From positions 434,001 through 498,000 of the forward strand of contig NZ_WIXJ01000001.1 of the NCBI RefSeq assembly GCF_009617575.1: a DNA stretch of 64,000 bases, given 5' to 3'. Shown in pieces: positions 9,252-20,339 of this stretch. Every line of letters begins with the position of its first letter. Positions within the stretch are counted from its first letter, which is position 1. The position numbers and the translations under genes were made by a program. A model generated the notes under the pieces. The model was not told the origin of the DNA and did no database searches. It was given only the letters and a program-made list of their open reading frames with translations. Origin of the DNA: Rhodocyclus gracilis. GTDB taxonomy: Bacteria; Pseudomonadota; Gammaproteobacteria; Burkholderiales; Rhodocyclaceae.

Positions 9252-9372
9252 CAGCAAGAAGACGGAGCGTTGTTGCGCTGCGTCGGGTTTTAGCATCACC
9301 CCAAGTGGTTCCGGGTCACCAAGAACTCCCGCCGGGAGGCACCCGTAGCCATGTTAAAAAAAGGAGCATTCA
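9252..9372 (+). promoter_or_regulatory. Structured mRNA leader between infC and rpmI
   Basis: This 121-bp spacer holds two hairpins. The first pairs 9261-9269 with 9276-9284 with one mismatch and is followed by GGGTTTT, so it is terminator-like. The second is a two-part helix, CGGGT (9312-9316) with ACCCG (9341-9345) enclosing CTCCC (9326-9330) with GGGAG (9334-9338). The rpmI ribosome-binding site AAGGAG (9361-9366) follows. Ribosomal protein L20 represses rpmI-rplT translation by binding leader RNA in other bacteria. A similar role here is inference only. Confidence 0.4.
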
Positions 9373-9570
9373 ATGCCCAAGATGAAGACGAAGAGCGGAG
9401 CCGCCAAGCGGTTCAAGATTCGCGCCAGCGGCGGCATCAAGCGTGGTCAGGCGTTCAAGCGCCACATCCTGACCTCGAAGACGACGAAGACCAAGCGCCA
9501 GCTGCGCGGCATGACCGGAGTCCATGATTCCGACAAGGCCCAGGTTCGTTCGATGATGCCGTACGCGTAA
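9373..9570 (+). CDS. rpmI: 50S ribosomal protein L35
   Basis: A 65-residue basic protein starting [16 protein letters not shown], which is the L35 signature, and of normal length. It is a component of the large ribosomal subunit. A strong AAGGAG site lies seven bases before ATG. It is 11 bp upstream of rplT, its usual partner, and downstream of infC as in most Proteobacteria. Confidence 0.97.
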   Translation: MPKMKTKSGAAKRFKIRASGGIKRGQAFKRHILTSKTTKTKRQLRGMTGVHDSDKAQVRSMMPYA

Positions 9571-9581
9571 GGAGATAAAAG

Positions 9582-9941
9582 ATGCCTAGAGTTAAACGTG
9601 GTGTAACGGCGCGCGCGCGCCACAAGAAGGTTCTCGCCCAAGCCAAGGGTTACCGCGGTCGCCGCAAGAACGTATACCGCATCGCCAAGCAGGCGGTGAT
9701 GAAGGCCGGCCAGTACCAATACCGTGACCGTCGTCAAAGGAAGCGTCAGTTCCGCACCCTGTGGATCGCGCGTATCAACGCCGCTGCCCGCGAACTCGGC
9801 CTGAAGTACAGCACCTTCATGAACGGCCTGAAGAAAGCGCAGATCGAAGTCGACCGCAAGGTTCTCGCCGATCTCGCCGTGTTCGACAAGCCGGCATTTG
9901 CCGCTCTGGCTGAACAAGCCAAAGCCCGGCTCGCTGCTTAA
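9582..9941 (+). CDS. rplT: 50S ribosomal protein L20
   Basis: A 119-residue L20 protein that binds 23S rRNA early in large-subunit assembly and in many bacteria also represses its own operon by binding the leader mRNA. The N-terminal [18 protein letters not shown] and the internal [11 protein letters not shown] and [12 protein letters not shown] segments are characteristic. GGAG precedes the ATG. A strong terminator follows the stop codon after 14 bp. Confidence 0.97.
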   Translation: MPRVKRGVTARARHKKVLAQAKGYRGRRKNVYRIAKQAVMKAGQYQYRDRRQRKRQFRTLWIARINAAARELGLKYSTFMNGLKKAQIEVDRKVLADLAVFDKPAFAALAEQAKARLAA

Positions 9942-9954
9942 GCTTCGCGTGTGA

Positions 9955-11055
<1,101 letters not shown>

Positions 11056-11124
11056 TCGTCCAAAGATCTGCCCCGCGCTCGTTCAGAATTTGTGTAGCAC
11101 TCGCCCAGAGGCCACTCACCGATC

Positions 11125-13500
11125 ATGAAATTCTCCGAATCCTGGCTCCGCTCCTTCGTCGCCACCGACCGCAGTAGCGACGAACTCTCGCATCTGCTGA
11201 CCATGGCCGGCCTTGAGGTCGAAGAGGTCGAGGCGGTTGCGCCCGCTTTCACTCACGTCGTCGTCGGCCACGTGCTGGAAGTCAGCAAGCACCCGAACGC
11301 CGACCGTCTCAACGTCTGCCGCGTCGACATCGGCAACGGCAACATCGCGCAAATCGTCTGCGGCGCGCCGAACGTCGCCGCTGGCATGAAAGTGCCGTGC
11401 GCCCTGCCCGGCGCCGTCCTGCCCGGCGAATTCGTCATCAAGGTCGCCAAGGTCCGCGGTATCGAATCCTCCGGCATGCTCTGTTCGGCCAAGGAACTCG
11501 GCATCGACGAAGACGCCTCCGGCCTGCTGCCGCTGGCGGCGGACGCCACTGCCGGCGACGACGTTCGCCGCCTGCTCGACCTCGACGACCGCCTGCTCAC
11601 CCTGAAACTGACGCCGAACCGCGCCGACTGCCTGTCACTGACCGGCATCGCCCGCGAGGTGGCGGCGCTCACACACACGCCGGCACAGTTCCCCGCTATC
11701 ACTACCGTTCCAGTCACCGGCAAGGCAAGCCGCGCTGTTGAACTCACCGCACCCAACGCCTGCCCCCGCTATTGCGGCCGCGTCATCAGCGGCGTCAACG
11801 CCCACGCCGCCACGCCAGAGTGGATGCTCCGCCGACTGCAGCGTAGCGGCTTGCGCCCGATCTCGGCGCTGGTCGACATCACCAACTACGTGATGCTCGA
11901 ACTCGGCCAACCGCTGCACGCCTTCGATAACGCGAAACTCACCGGCACGGTACGCGCCCGCATGGCGCACGCAGGCGAAACCCTACGCCTGCTGAACGAG
12001 CAAACGGTCACCCTCACCGACGACATTCTCGTCATCGCCGACGACGCCAAGGCGCTCGCCATGGCCGGCATCATGGGCGGCGACGATAGCGCCATCAGCC
12101 TTGAGACCCGCGAGCTTTTCCTCGAATCCGCCTTCTTCGCGCCGGCAGCGATTGCCGGGCGCGCCCGCCGCTACGCGTTCTCGTCGGACGCTTCGCACCG
12201 CTTCGAGCGCGGCGTCGACTTTGCCGCGACACGGCAAGCCCTCGAACGCGCCAGCGAACTGGTGCTGGCCATTTGCGGCGGCGCTGCCGGCCCCGTCCGC
12301 GAAGCGCAGGCCGAACTGCCCGCCCGCCCGCCGGTGCGCCTGCGCACCGCCCGTGTCGCTCGCGTGCTGGGGGTGAACTTCACGCCGGCGCAAATCGCCC
12401 AGGTCTGCGAACACTTGGGTTTCAGCTTCACGCAAGAAAACGACGCCTTCGTCGTCACGCCTCCCAGCTACCGCTTCGACATCGAGATCGAAGAAGACCT
12501 GATCGAAGAAATCGCTCGCCTGCACGGCTACGACAACATTCCGTCGCTGCCGCCGCGCGCACCGCTAACCATGCTGGCACAGAGCGAAGACGCCCGCACG
12601 CTGCACCGACTGCGCCAAACGATCGCTGATCGCGGTTACCAGGAAGTGATCAACTTCGCCTTTGTCGAAGAAGCGCGCGAAGCGGATTTCGCCGCCAATA
12701 ATGATCTCATTCGCCTCGCCAACCCCATCGCCAGCCAGCTCGCCGTCATGCGTTCGTCGCTCCTGGGCGGCCTCGTTGGCACGCTGCAAACGAATCTGCG
12801 GCGGCGTCAGAACCGCGTGCGCGTTTTCGAAACCGGCCGCTGCTTCAAGCGCGATGCAGCCGGCACGCCAGTCGCCGGCTTCAAGCAAGCCTGGCATCTG
12901 GGCGGCCTCGCCTTCGGCGGCGCCGCGCCTGAACAATGGGGAAGCGCCGCGCGCAGCGTCGACTTCTTCGACGTCAAAGCCGACCTCGAAGCCCTGTTCC
13001 TGCCGGCGGTCGCCCGTTTTGAGAAGACGACGCACCCGGCGCTGCACCCCGGGCGTGCCGCACGCATCCTTCTCGATGGCGAGCCGATTGGCGTCATCGG
13101 CGAACTCCACCCGCAATGGGCGCAGAAATACGAGCTTCCGCACGCTCCCATCGTCTTTGAACTCGAACTCGCCGCGCTGACCAAGACGCATGTGCCGAGC
13201 TACGCCGAGTTCTCGCGCCAGCCGCCGGCGATCCGCGATATCGCTCTCGTCGTCGACCAGAATCTCGAACTGCAAGCCATCCTCGACGGTCTCGCAGGCC
13301 ACTGCCCAGCGCTCGTTCAGGAGCTCCGACTGTTCGACGTCTACACCGGCAAGGGCGTCCCGCAAGGGAAAAAAAGCCTTGCGTTCCGTATAGTTATGCA
13401 AGATACTGAAAAAACTTTGCAAGACACGGACGTCGATAGCTCCATGCAAAAACTGATCGATTACGCACTCTCGGCGTTCTCGGCGCAGTTCCGCGTCTGA
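11125..13500 (+). CDS. pheT: Phenylalanyl-tRNA synthetase beta subunit
   Basis: A 791-residue beta subunit. The N-terminal EMAP/tRNA-binding domain (about 40-150; [15 protein letters not shown]), the B3/B4 editing domain (about 210-390), the B5 domain (about 400-475), the catalytic-like core and a C-terminal FDX-ACB anticodon-binding domain (about 700-791) are all recognisable. The length matches E. coli (795). It forms the heterotetramer with PheS and hydrolyses Tyr-tRNA-Phe. ihfA starts 14 bp after its stop. Confidence 0.97.
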   Translation: MKFSESWLRSFVATDRSSDELSHLLTMAGLEVEEVEAVAPAFTHVVVGHVLEVSKHPNADRLNVCRVDIGNGNIAQIVCGAPNVAAGMKVPCALPGAVLPGEFVIKVAKVRGIESSGMLCSAKELGIDEDASGLLPLAADATAGDDVRRLLDLDDRLLTLKLTPNRADCLSLTGIAREVAALTHTPAQFPAITTVPVTGKASRAVELTAPNACPRYCGRVISGVNAHAATPEWMLRRLQRSGLRPISALVDITNYVMLELGQPLHAFDNAKLTGTVRARMAHAGETLRLLNEQTVTLTDDILVIADDAKALAMAGIMGGDDSAISLETRELFLESAFFAPAAIAGRARRYAFSSDASHRFERGVDFAATRQALERASELVLAICGGAAGPVREAQAELPARPPVRLRTARVARVLGVNFTPAQIAQVCEHLGFSFTQENDAFVVTPPSYRFDIEIEEDLIEEIARLHGYDNIPSLPPRAPLTMLAQSEDARTLHRLRQTIADRGYQEVINFAFVEEAREADFAANNDLIRLANPIASQLAVMRSSLLGGLVGTLQTNLRRRQNRVRVFETGRCFKRDAAGTPVAGFKQAWHLGGLAFGGAAPEQWGSAARSVDFFDVKADLEALFLPAVARFEKTTHPALHPGRAARILLDGEPIGVIGELHPQWAQKYELPHAPIVFELELAALTKTHVPSYAEFSRQPPAIRDIALVVDQNLELQAILDGLAGHCPALVQELRLFDVYTGKGVPQGKKSLAFRIVMQDTEKTLQDTDVDSSMQKLIDYALSAFSAQFRV

Positions 13501-13514
13501 CGAGGAAAACAACA

Positions 13515-13817
13515 ATGACGCTGACCAAAGCCGAACTCGCCGACTTGCTTTTCGAAAAGGTCGGCCTCAACAAGCGCGAAGCCAAAGACATGGTGGAAGC
13601 GTTTTTTGAGGAAATTCGCAACGCCCTCGAAACCGGTGACGGGGTCAAACTCTCCGGTTTTGGCAATTTCCAGCTGCGTGACAAACCGCAGCGCCCCGGG
13701 CGCAACCCCAAGACCGGCGAAGAAATCCCCATCACCGCACGCCGCGTCGTTACCTTCCATGCCAGCCAGAAGCTGAAGGCAGAGGTCGAGACCACCGCCG
13801 ATGGATCCCGCGCATAA
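13515..13817 (+). CDS. ihfA: Integration host factor subunit alpha
   Basis: A 100-residue IHF-alpha ([24 protein letters not shown]). It bends DNA as a heterodimer with IhfB. The beta-arm sequence [15 protein letters not shown] contains the intercalating proline. It follows pheT by 14 bp, the standard proteobacterial order. Its last 17 bp overlap the start of the next gene. Confidence 0.96.
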   Translation: MTLTKAELADLLFEKVGLNKREAKDMVEAFFEEIRNALETGDGVKLSGFGNFQLRDKPQRPGRNPKTGEEIPITARRVVTFHASQKLKAEVETTADGSRA

Positions 13818-14178
13818 AGACATCAGCCGGGAGCCGTTACCGCCGATCCCGGCCAAGCGCTACTTCACCATCGGTGAAGTGAGTGAGCTGTGCGGTGTAA
13901 AGCCGCACGTCCTGCGTTACTGGGAACAGGAATTCACGCAGCTCAAGCCGGTCAAGCGGCGCGGCAACCGTCGCTACTACCAGCACCACGAAGTGCTGCT
14001 GGTGCGGCGCATCCGCGAACTACTCTACAACCAAGGATTTACCATCAGCGGCGCGCGCAATCGGCTGGAAGAAAGCGTTGCCGACACGCCAGCCGACGCG
14101 AACGCGCCGACCCTGGCGATGCTGAAAACCGAGTTGCAGAGCATCGCTGCGCTCCTCCGACGCGAAACTGGCGAATAG
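13801..14178 (+). CDS. MerR-family transcriptional regulator
   Basis: A 125-residue regulator. The winged-helix HTH covers about residues 18-90 ([25 protein letters not shown] and [22 protein letters not shown]). The short C-terminal tail has no cysteine pair for metal or redox sensing. Homologs at this exact position, between ihfA and tRNA-Pro, are widespread in Beta- and Gammaproteobacteria but poorly characterised. The ATG overlaps the ihfA 3' end by 17 bp in another frame, implying translational coupling. Confidence 0.88.
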   Translation: MDPAHKDISREPLPPIPAKRYFTIGEVSELCGVKPHVLRYWEQEFTQLKPVKRRGNRRYYQHHEVLLVRRIRELLYNQGFTISGARNRLEESVADTPADANAPTLAMLKTELQSIAALLRRETGE

Positions 14179-14217
14179 TTTCCGCACGACAAATGAAGCG
14201 CAGCCGGCGTTTTCGGA

Positions 14218-14223
14218 TATAAT
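14218..14223 (+). promoter_or_regulatory. -10 element of the tRNA-Pro promoter
   Basis: A perfect TATAAT lies 10 bp before the mature 5' end of tRNA-Pro. No good -35 hexamer is visible 16-18 bp upstream. The position suits transcription starting a few bases before the tRNA. Confidence 0.55.
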
Positions 14224-14232
14224 GCCGGCCAG

Positions 14233-14310
<78 letters not shown>

Positions 14311-14320
14311 AAGAAATCGA

Positions 14321-14350
14321 AAAGAGGCCAATCTTCGGATTGGCCTCTTT
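14321..14350 (+). terminator. Terminator of tRNA-Pro
   Basis: A 13-bp perfect stem (14321-14333 with 14338-14350) is capped by a UUCG tetraloop and ends in TTT. It lies 10 bp after the tRNA and separates it from the ABC transporter gene. Confidence 0.88.
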
Positions 14351-14477
14351 GCATTTCTGCCGCGTATTTCCTTCTTCTCCCCCGCCTCAACGCCCAACGC
14401 GCGAACGTTGCCGTCAAAGCCGGAGTCAACCGAGAGCATGCCAGCCGTCGCGGATGGCCCACTGCCAAGGATTCCGA

Positions 14478-16448
14478 ATGCCCAATTCCCCTCGCGGCCC
14501 CCGCCACGATCTGGCGCCGCAGAGCAGCGATGCCAGCGGCAGCGCTGCCGCTTCGATGCCCGCCTCCCGTAACTCGCCGCCCACGCCCGATACCGGCAAC
14601 AACCCTGCCGCCCGCCCGATTTCTCCGGCAAGCGCCTTGCTCAGTCTGCTGCGCCCCTATCGCGGGCGCGTAGTCGTTGCGGCCATTGCGCTGGTCGTCG
14701 CAGCGCTGGCCCTGCTGGCGCTCGGCCAGGGGCTGCGCGCGGTCGTTGACCGTGGTTTCGCCGCCGGTGATCCGGCGTGGCTCGACCGGGCCTTGCTTGT
14801 CATGTTCGGCGTCATCGCCTTGCTGGCGGCGGCGACGTATCTGCGCTTTTATATGGTTTCCTGGCTGGGCGAGCGTGTCGCCGCCGACTTGCGGCGCCGC
14901 GTCTTCGATCACTTGCTGAGCTTGCCGCCCTCGTTTTTCGAGCAGGGGCGGACGGGTGACGTGATTTCGCGCCTGACGGCCGATACGGCGCAGATCGAAA
15001 GCGCCGTGGGATCAAGCCTGTCGATTGCCGTGCGCAACTGCCTGCTGCTGATCGGCGGGCTGATCATGCTGCTGACGACGAGTCTCAAGCTCGCGGCGCT
15101 GGTGCTCGGCGGCGTGCCTCTGGTCGTCGCGCCGATCATCTTTTTTGGCCGTCGCGTACGCGCGCTGGCGCGCAAGAGTCAGGATCGCGTCGCCGATCTG
15201 GGTAACCGGATCGACGAGACGATCCACGAAATCCGCATCGTGCAGGCGTACGGCCACGAAGATGCCGACCGACACGATTTCGCCACGCGTATCGAAGCAG
15301 GATTCGATACTGCCCGCCTGCGTATCCGTAGTCGCGCCGGGCTGGTCGCAGCGGTGATCCTGCTGGTGTTTGGCGCCATCGCGCTGATCCTCTGGATCGG
15401 CGGCCACGACGTACTGGCCGGGCGCATCAGCGCCGGCGAACTGTCGGCCTTTGTCTTTTATGCCGCGCTCGTCGGCGGCTCCGTCGGTGCGCTCTCCGAA
15501 TCCTGGGGCGACCTGCAACGCGCCGCCGGCGCCACCGAGCGGCTACTCGAACTGCTTGCTGTGGTTCCCGACATTCGTCTGCCGCCGAGTCCCGTGCCCT
15601 TCCCCCCGGAAGAAGGAGCAGCCAGCAAATCGTCGTTGCCAATTCAGGCGCCGAATGGGGCGCTACGCCCTCCGCAAAGTGACTCGCTGAAGCGCCCGAG
15701 CGAAGCCCCGGCGCGCGGCGAGATCGTCTTTCAGGACGTCGACTTCCGCTATCCGTCGCGCCCCGACAGCCCGGCCCTGGAGGCGTTTTCCTTGCGCGTC
15801 CGGGCAGGAGAAACGGTGGCGCTGGTGGGGCCTTCGGGCGCAGGCAAAAGCACCGTCTTCCAGCTTCTGTTGCGCTTTTACGATCCGCAGCAGGGAACGC
15901 TCTGCATCGACGGCGTCGATCTGGCGACAGCCGACCCGCGGGCAATCCGCCGCGCCATCGCTCTGGCGCCGCAGGAGCCGGTGATCTTTGCCACCAGTGT
16001 GCTTGAGAACGTCCGCTACGCGCGCGCCTCGGCAACGCTCGACGAGGTACGCGCCGCCTGCACCGCTGCCCACGCCGCCGAATTCATCGCCGAATTGCCC
16101 GACGGCTACGACACCGATCTGGGTGAGCGCGGCGTCAAGCTCTCCGGTGGCCAGCGCCAGCGCATCGCCATCGCACGCGCGCTGCTCGCCGACCGACCGA
16201 TCCTGCTGCTCGACGAAGCCACCTCGGCACTCGACGCCGAAAGCGAGCGACTCGTGCAAGCCGCCCTCGACCGCCTGATGGAAAACCGCACGACACTGGT
16301 CATCGCCCACCGTCTGGCGACCGTCCAGCGCGCCGACCGTCTGGTCGTTCTTGAACACGGGCGCATCGTCGAGATGGGCACGCACGCCGAGCTCCTGCGC
16401 CAGGACGGCCTCTACGCCCACCTCGCGCGCCTGCAGTTCGCCGCCTGA
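14478..16448 (+). CDS. MsbA-like ABC exporter, fused membrane and ATPase domains
   Basis: A 656-residue type IV (B-family) half-transporter. Six membrane helices span roughly residues 60-340 ([20 protein letters not shown] is the first). A linker rich in Pro and Ser follows, then the ATPase domain with GPSGAGKST (Walker A), LSGGQRQR (signature) and [12 protein letters not shown] (Walker B), and the H-loop VIAHRLATV. It works as a homodimer and probably exports a lipid or hydrophobic compound. The start at 14478 has AAGGA six bases upstream; ATGs further upstream overlap the tRNA. No accessory genes adjoin it, so the substrate is unknown. The Pro/Ser-rich first 45 residues are poorly conserved. 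Confidence 0.88.
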   Translation: MPNSPRGPRHDLAPQSSDASGSAAASMPASRNSPPTPDTGNNPAARPISPASALLSLLRPYRGRVVVAAIALVVAALALLALGQGLRAVVDRGFAAGDPAWLDRALLVMFGVIALLAAATYLRFYMVSWLGERVAADLRRRVFDHLLSLPPSFFEQGRTGDVISRLTADTAQIESAVGSSLSIAVRNCLLLIGGLIMLLTTSLKLAALVLGGVPLVVAPIIFFGRRVRALARKSQDRVADLGNRIDETIHEIRIVQAYGHEDADRHDFATRIEAGFDTARLRIRSRAGLVAAVILLVFGAIALILWIGGHDVLAGRISAGELSAFVFYAALVGGSVGALSESWGDLQRAAGATERLLELLAVVPDIRLPPSPVPFPPEEGAASKSSLPIQAPNGALRPPQSDSLKRPSEAPARGEIVFQDVDFRYPSRPDSPALEAFSLRVRAGETVALVGPSGAGKSTVFQLLLRFYDPQQGTLCIDGVDLATADPRAIRRAIALAPQEPVIFATSVLENVRYARASATLDEVRAACTAAHAAEFIAELPDGYDTDLGERGVKLSGGQRQRIAIARALLADRPILLLDEATSALDAESERLVQAALDRLMENRTTLVIAHRLATVQRADRLVVLEHGRIVEMGTHAELLRQDGLYAHLARLQFAA

Positions 16449-16495
16449 GCGCAGGACGCTGCAGCACAAGGCGGCGCGGCAAAATTCAGCGCCGC

Positions 16496-17752
16496 TCAGG
16501 CGCGCCGAGCCTCGACCCCAAGGCTGTTGGCCCACGCCAGTGCTTGCGTCAGCGCACCATTGATGTCGCGCGACGCAATACCCGGCAAGTCACGCAAGGT
16601 CGCCTCGACGATTTCCATGTCGCCGCTGTCGACAGCCAGCGCCAAGGCCAACAGCTTGCCGAGGGTGCCCTCGCCGGCCGTCAGCGCCTGCACAATGCGC
16701 GGCGGCACCGGCAGTTGCGCGAGGATTTCCGGCATGCCGACGCCCAAGAGGGCCGGCATCAGCGACATGATGCCGACGAGGAAGGCGTTGTCGGTGAGTT
16801 CGCGGTTGCCGGCATTCGCCTTGGCCGCCAGCAGTTCCATGAAGCGCCCGCGCGTCGCCGCCAGTTGCAGCAAGGGACTGACCGTCTGCTCGCCCTTGGG
16901 ATTGGTGAACAGCAGCAGTTGCAGCCAGCGCTGGAGCTGGCGCCGGCCAAGCACCGTGATGGCGTGCCGCAAGGAGGTGATGTGCACCGCCATGCCGCTC
17001 CCCACCGAGTTGGTCAGGCGTAGCAGATTGACCGTCAGTCCTGGTTCCAGTTTGAAAGCCGTTTCGATGTCGGAAGTCTCGGCGTCTTCGAGCAGCAGCC
17101 CGAGCAGTCGCAGCAGCGTCAGCTGCGACGGGCTGAGACGCCGGCCGGCGATGATCGTCGGCCGCGCGAAGTAGAAGCCCTGAAAGAGCTCAAAGCCCAG
17201 GCCACGGCAGATCTCCATCTGCTCCGCCGTTTCCACCTTTTCGGCCAGCAGCTTCTTGCCCAGCGGTTTGAGCTTGCCGACCAGCGCGGCGAGCGCTTCC
17301 GTCGACAACTGCTGCACGTCGACCTTGATGATGTCCGCGAGTTCGAGTAGCGGGCGATAGCTGTCGTCGGCCTGAATGACGTCGTCGACGGCCAGCGAGA
17401 AGCCCTTCACGCGCAGTTGCCGACAGCGTTCGAGGACGACCGGCGTTGGCTCGACGGTTTCGAGAATTTCCAGCACGACCGCCTGCTGCGGCAGCATCTC
17501 GATCAGATCGCTGAAGAGAAAATCCTGGTCGACGTTGATAAAGCCGCGGTACGGCCCAAGCGCGTCGCCGACGGAGAACTCGGCAAAGGCGTTGGCGATG
17601 ACGGTGGCCGTCGCCTGACTGGCGTCGCCCACCTCCGCCGTCACGGCGACTCCGCCGGTGCGGAATAAGAGTTCGTAGGCAGAAAGCTGCTGGTCGCGAC
17701 CAAGGATGGGCTGGCGACCGAGAAAGAGTTGCTGCTCGTCAGACTCAGGCAT
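16496..17752 (-). CDS. EAL-HDOD signalling protein (YuxH type)
   Basis: A 418-residue cytoplasmic protein with an N-terminal EAL domain (about 5-205; FLGRQPILGRDQQLSAYELLFR) and a C-terminal HDOD domain (about 210-395). Several EAL residues survive (ELL, NVDQDF, IKVD, VET, FQGFYFARP). Loop 6, normally DFGTGYSS, is replaced by DDVIQADDSYRPL, so cyclic-di-GMP hydrolysis is doubtful. Family members are mostly regulatory, some controlling motility. It ends the minus-strand run that begins at ilvE and starts 69 bp after the phosphomutase stop. It converges with the ABC transporter. Confidence 0.88.
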   Translation of the reverse strand: MPESDEQQLFLGRQPILGRDQQLSAYELLFRTGGVAVTAEVGDASQATATVIANAFAEFSVGDALGPYRGFINVDQDFLFSDLIEMLPQQAVVLEILETVEPTPVVLERCRQLRVKGFSLAVDDVIQADDSYRPLLELADIIKVDVQQLSTEALAALVGKLKPLGKKLLAEKVETAEQMEICRGLGFELFQGFYFARPTIIAGRRLSPSQLTLLRLLGLLLEDAETSDIETAFKLEPGLTVNLLRLTNSVGSGMAVHITSLRHAITVLGRRQLQRWLQLLLFTNPKGEQTVSPLLQLAATRGRFMELLAAKANAGNRELTDNAFLVGIMSLMPALLGVGMPEILAQLPVPPRIVQALTAGEGTLGKLLALALAVDSGDMEIVEATLRDLPGIASRDINGALTQALAWANSLGVEARRA

Positions 17753-17821
17753 GGTGATGAAACACTCGGGAGATGGATTTAGGACAGTGATCCTGGACGA
17801 CTGTTCGCCAGTCGCAGCGCC

Positions 17822-19231
17822 TTAGAAAGGCAATTCAAGCCCCGGACGGGCGGCAAGCAGAACGCGCCGGAAGTCGTCCTGAATGCGCGACAGGGCGGCG
17901 GCATTGTCGGCTTCGAAGCGCAGCACGACGACCGGCGTGGTGTTCGACGAACGCGCCAGACCGAAGCCGTCGGCGTATTCCACACGCACGCCGTCGAGCG
18001 TGATGATGTCGCGCGCGTCCGTGAAGTGGGCCTCGCGCGTGAGCGCCTCGATGAGCGCGAAAGGCTCGCCCTCGCCCATGCGGATATTGAGTTCGGGCGT
18101 CGAGACGGCGTTCGGCAGGGCATTCAGCACGGCGCCGGGAGCGGCCGAGCGCGAGAGGATTTCGAGCAGGCGTGCAGCGGCGTAAACGCCGTCGTCAAAG
18201 CCGTACCAGCGCTCCTTGAAGAACACGTGGCCGCTCATCTCGCCGGCCAGCGGCGCGCCGGTTTCCTTGAGCTTGGCCTTGATCAGCGCGTGACCGGTCT
18301 TCCACATCAGCGCTTCGCCGCCGTGCTGACGAATCCACGGCGCCAGCAGGCGCGTGCATTTGACGTCGTAGATGATCGAGGCGCCGGGGCAGCGCGACAG
18401 CACGTCGGCGGCGAAGAGCATCAGCTGTCGATCGGGGTAGATGATGTTGCCCTCGCGTGTCACCACGCCAAGGCGGTCGCCGTCGCCGTCGAAGGCAAGA
18501 CCGATCTCGGCATCACTGTTCGCCAGGGCCGCGATCAGGTCGCGCAGATTCTCCGGCTTCGACGGATCGGGGTGATGGTTCGGGAAATGCCCGTCCACCG
18601 CGCAGAACAGCTCAGTCACCTCACAGCCCAGGCGCCGCAGCACCTCGGGAGCGACGCCCCCGGCGACGCCGTTACCTGCGTCGACGATGACCTTCAGCGG
18701 TCGCGCCAGCTTCACGTCACTGACGATGCGCTCGATGTAGGCCTCGCTGACGCTGGCGTGCCGCAATTGGCCGTGGCCAGTGGCGAGATCGCCCGTTTCG
18801 ATGCGCCGGCGCAGGCTCTGGATCAGATCGCCGGCAAGCGTCTCTCCGCCGATGACCATTTTCAGGCCGTTGTAGTCCGGCGGATTGTGGCTCCCCGTCA
18901 CCGAGACACAACTCTGGCACGCAAGCTCGTAGGCGGCGAAATAGCTCACCGGCGTTGGCACGCAGCCGATGTCGATGACGTCCACGCCCGCCGCGCAGAT
19001 ACCCTCGGCCAGCGCTGCCGCGAGTCGCGGCCCGGAAAGACGACCATCACGCCCTACCGCGATGGTCTGTTGCGCGCGCTCACGGGCAAGACTGCCGAGC
19101 GCCTGACCAATGAGGCGCACGACGTCTTCGGTCAGCGTGCGATCGACGATGCCGCGAATGTCGTACGCCTTGAAAATCTCCGCCGCCACGCGTGGCGAAG
19201 ACCGCGTTTCGAGGTCGTGCGTGGATGTCAT
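17822..19231 (-). CDS. Phosphomannomutase / phosphoglucomutase
   Basis: A 469-residue alpha-D-phosphohexomutase of the AlgC/ManB group, interconverting hexose 6- and 1-phosphates for polysaccharide, LPS or glycogen precursors. The phosphoserine loop VTGSHNPPDYNG (Ser114), the metal site FDGDGDRLG, and the sugar-specificity loop GEMSGHVFF are present. The start at 19231 (MTSTHDLETR) is chosen over an upstream ATG because it aligns with homologs and begins just after the hydrolase stop (19233-19235). The 51 extra codons upstream would overlap that gene. AlgC-type dual Man/Glc specificity is likely but not certain. Confidence 0.93.
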   Translation of the reverse strand: MTSTHDLETRSSPRVAAEIFKAYDIRGIVDRTLTEDVVRLIGQALGSLARERAQQTIAVGRDGRLSGPRLAAALAEGICAAGVDVIDIGCVPTPVSYFAAYELACQSCVSVTGSHNPPDYNGLKMVIGGETLAGDLIQSLRRRIETGDLATGHGQLRHASVSEAYIERIVSDVKLARPLKVIVDAGNGVAGGVAPEVLRRLGCEVTELFCAVDGHFPNHHPDPSKPENLRDLIAALANSDAEIGLAFDGDGDRLGVVTREGNIIYPDRQLMLFAADVLSRCPGASIIYDVKCTRLLAPWIRQHGGEALMWKTGHALIKAKLKETGAPLAGEMSGHVFFKERWYGFDDGVYAAARLLEILSRSAAPGAVLNALPNAVSTPELNIRMGEGEPFALIEALTREAHFTDARDIITLDGVRVEYADGFGLARSSNTTPVVVLRFEADNAAALSRIQDDFRRVLLAARPGLELPF

Positions 19232-19232
19232 G

Positions 19233-20339
19233 TCAGGTCCCGTAGCGAAAAAAAGAGAGAAGGCGACGCGGCAACCAGTCGAGATGGCCGGGAAAGGCAC
19301 CGCTGACAAAACCGGCATGGCCGCCGGTGCGTGGAAAACAGCAGATCGTGCTCGGTCCGACCTGCGAGGCCAACGGCAATACATTGGCCGGCATGAAGGG
19401 GTCGTTCTGCGCGTTCACAAGCAAGGTTGGCACGCGGATCGCCGGCAGCCAGGGCTTGGCCGACGCCCGCTGCCAGTAATCGTCAGCGCTGGCAAAACCG
19501 TGCACCGGGGCGGTGTAGAGATCGTCGAACTCGTAGAGCGAGCGCGCCGCCGCGAGCTGTTGCGCGTCGATCCGCCCGGGAATGGCGCCCGGAAAGCGGT
19601 GCAGCTTTTCGGCGGCGGCGGCCTTTAGCGTATCGAGGAAATAGCGGGTGTAGACCTGATTGAAGCCACGTGCCAGATGGTGTCCGCAGGCGGCGAGATC
19701 CAGCGGCGCGCTGATGGCGGCGATGGCGGCAACGCGCGCAGACGCCCCCTCGCCACGCTCACCGGCCCATTTGAGGAGCGCATTGCCGCCAAGCGAAACG
19801 CCCGCCGCATAGCAGCGCCGACCGAGAAAGCGCGCGGCGATCCTCTCCAGAATCCACTCGATCTCGTCGCTATCGCCGGAGTGATAGGCACGCGGCTGCT
19901 GGTTCGGCTCGCCGGAACAACCGCGAAAGTGCGGCACCACGCCGCTCCAGCCGAGCGCCGTCAATGCCCGCATCAGGGTACGCGCATACGGACTGTCGGC
20001 GCTTCCCTCCAGGCCGTGAAAGAGGACGACGAGCGGCGGCAGGGCAGCCGCGTCGGCGGCAGGAAGCGTATAGGCCATAGCGCCCACGGGCGATGGCGCG
20101 GCACCAGAATCGGCGGCGGCCAGTCGCGCATCGCCTGCGGCGTCGAACCAGTCGACATCGATGAAATCGTCGTCGGGGGTTGCCCAGCGTTCCCGCCGGC
20201 GGAGCGAGGCAGCGAGGGGCGGCGGGACGATGAAGAGGGGATAGATCGTCTGCGTGTGCGCCCCGGGTAGCCAGGCGGGCGCCCGATAAGCGAGAGCGTG
20301 CGGGGCGACGCCCGCCGCCGGCGCGCCCGTCGCCAGCAT
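19233..20339 (-). CDS. YheT-like alpha/beta hydrolase
   Basis: A 368-residue hydrolase of the AB_hydrolase/YheT group. The N-terminal WLPGAHTQTIYP motif is diagnostic of YheT. The oxyanion region VVLFHGLEGSADSPYAR, the RGCSGEPN turn and the nucleophile elbow GVSLGGN follow, and the catalytic His lies near GGHAGFVSG. The physiological substrate is unknown; relatives have esterase activity. The ATG overlaps the upstream stop by one base (TGATG), showing tight coupling to the SnoaL-like gene. Confidence 0.88.
   Translation of the reverse strand: MLATGAPAAGVAPHALAYRAPAWLPGAHTQTIYPLFIVPPPLAASLRRRERWATPDDDFIDVDWFDAAGDARLAAADSGAAPSPVGAMAYTLPAADAAALPPLVVLFHGLEGSADSPYARTLMRALTALGWSGVVPHFRGCSGEPNQQPRAYHSGDSDEIEWILERIAARFLGRRCYAAGVSLGGNALLKWAGERGEGASARVAAIAAISAPLDLAACGHHLARGFNQVYTRYFLDTLKAAAAEKLHRFPGAIPGRIDAQQLAAARSLYEFDDLYTAPVHGFASADDYWQRASAKPWLPAIRVPTLLVNAQNDPFMPANVLPLASQVGPSTICCFPRTGGHAGFVSGAFPGHLDWLPRRLLSFFRYGT

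Noticed and set aside
9937-9942. A single CTTAAG at the end of rplT
   Set aside because: No second hexamer five bases away and it lies inside the coding sequence, so it is not a PmrA/QseB box.
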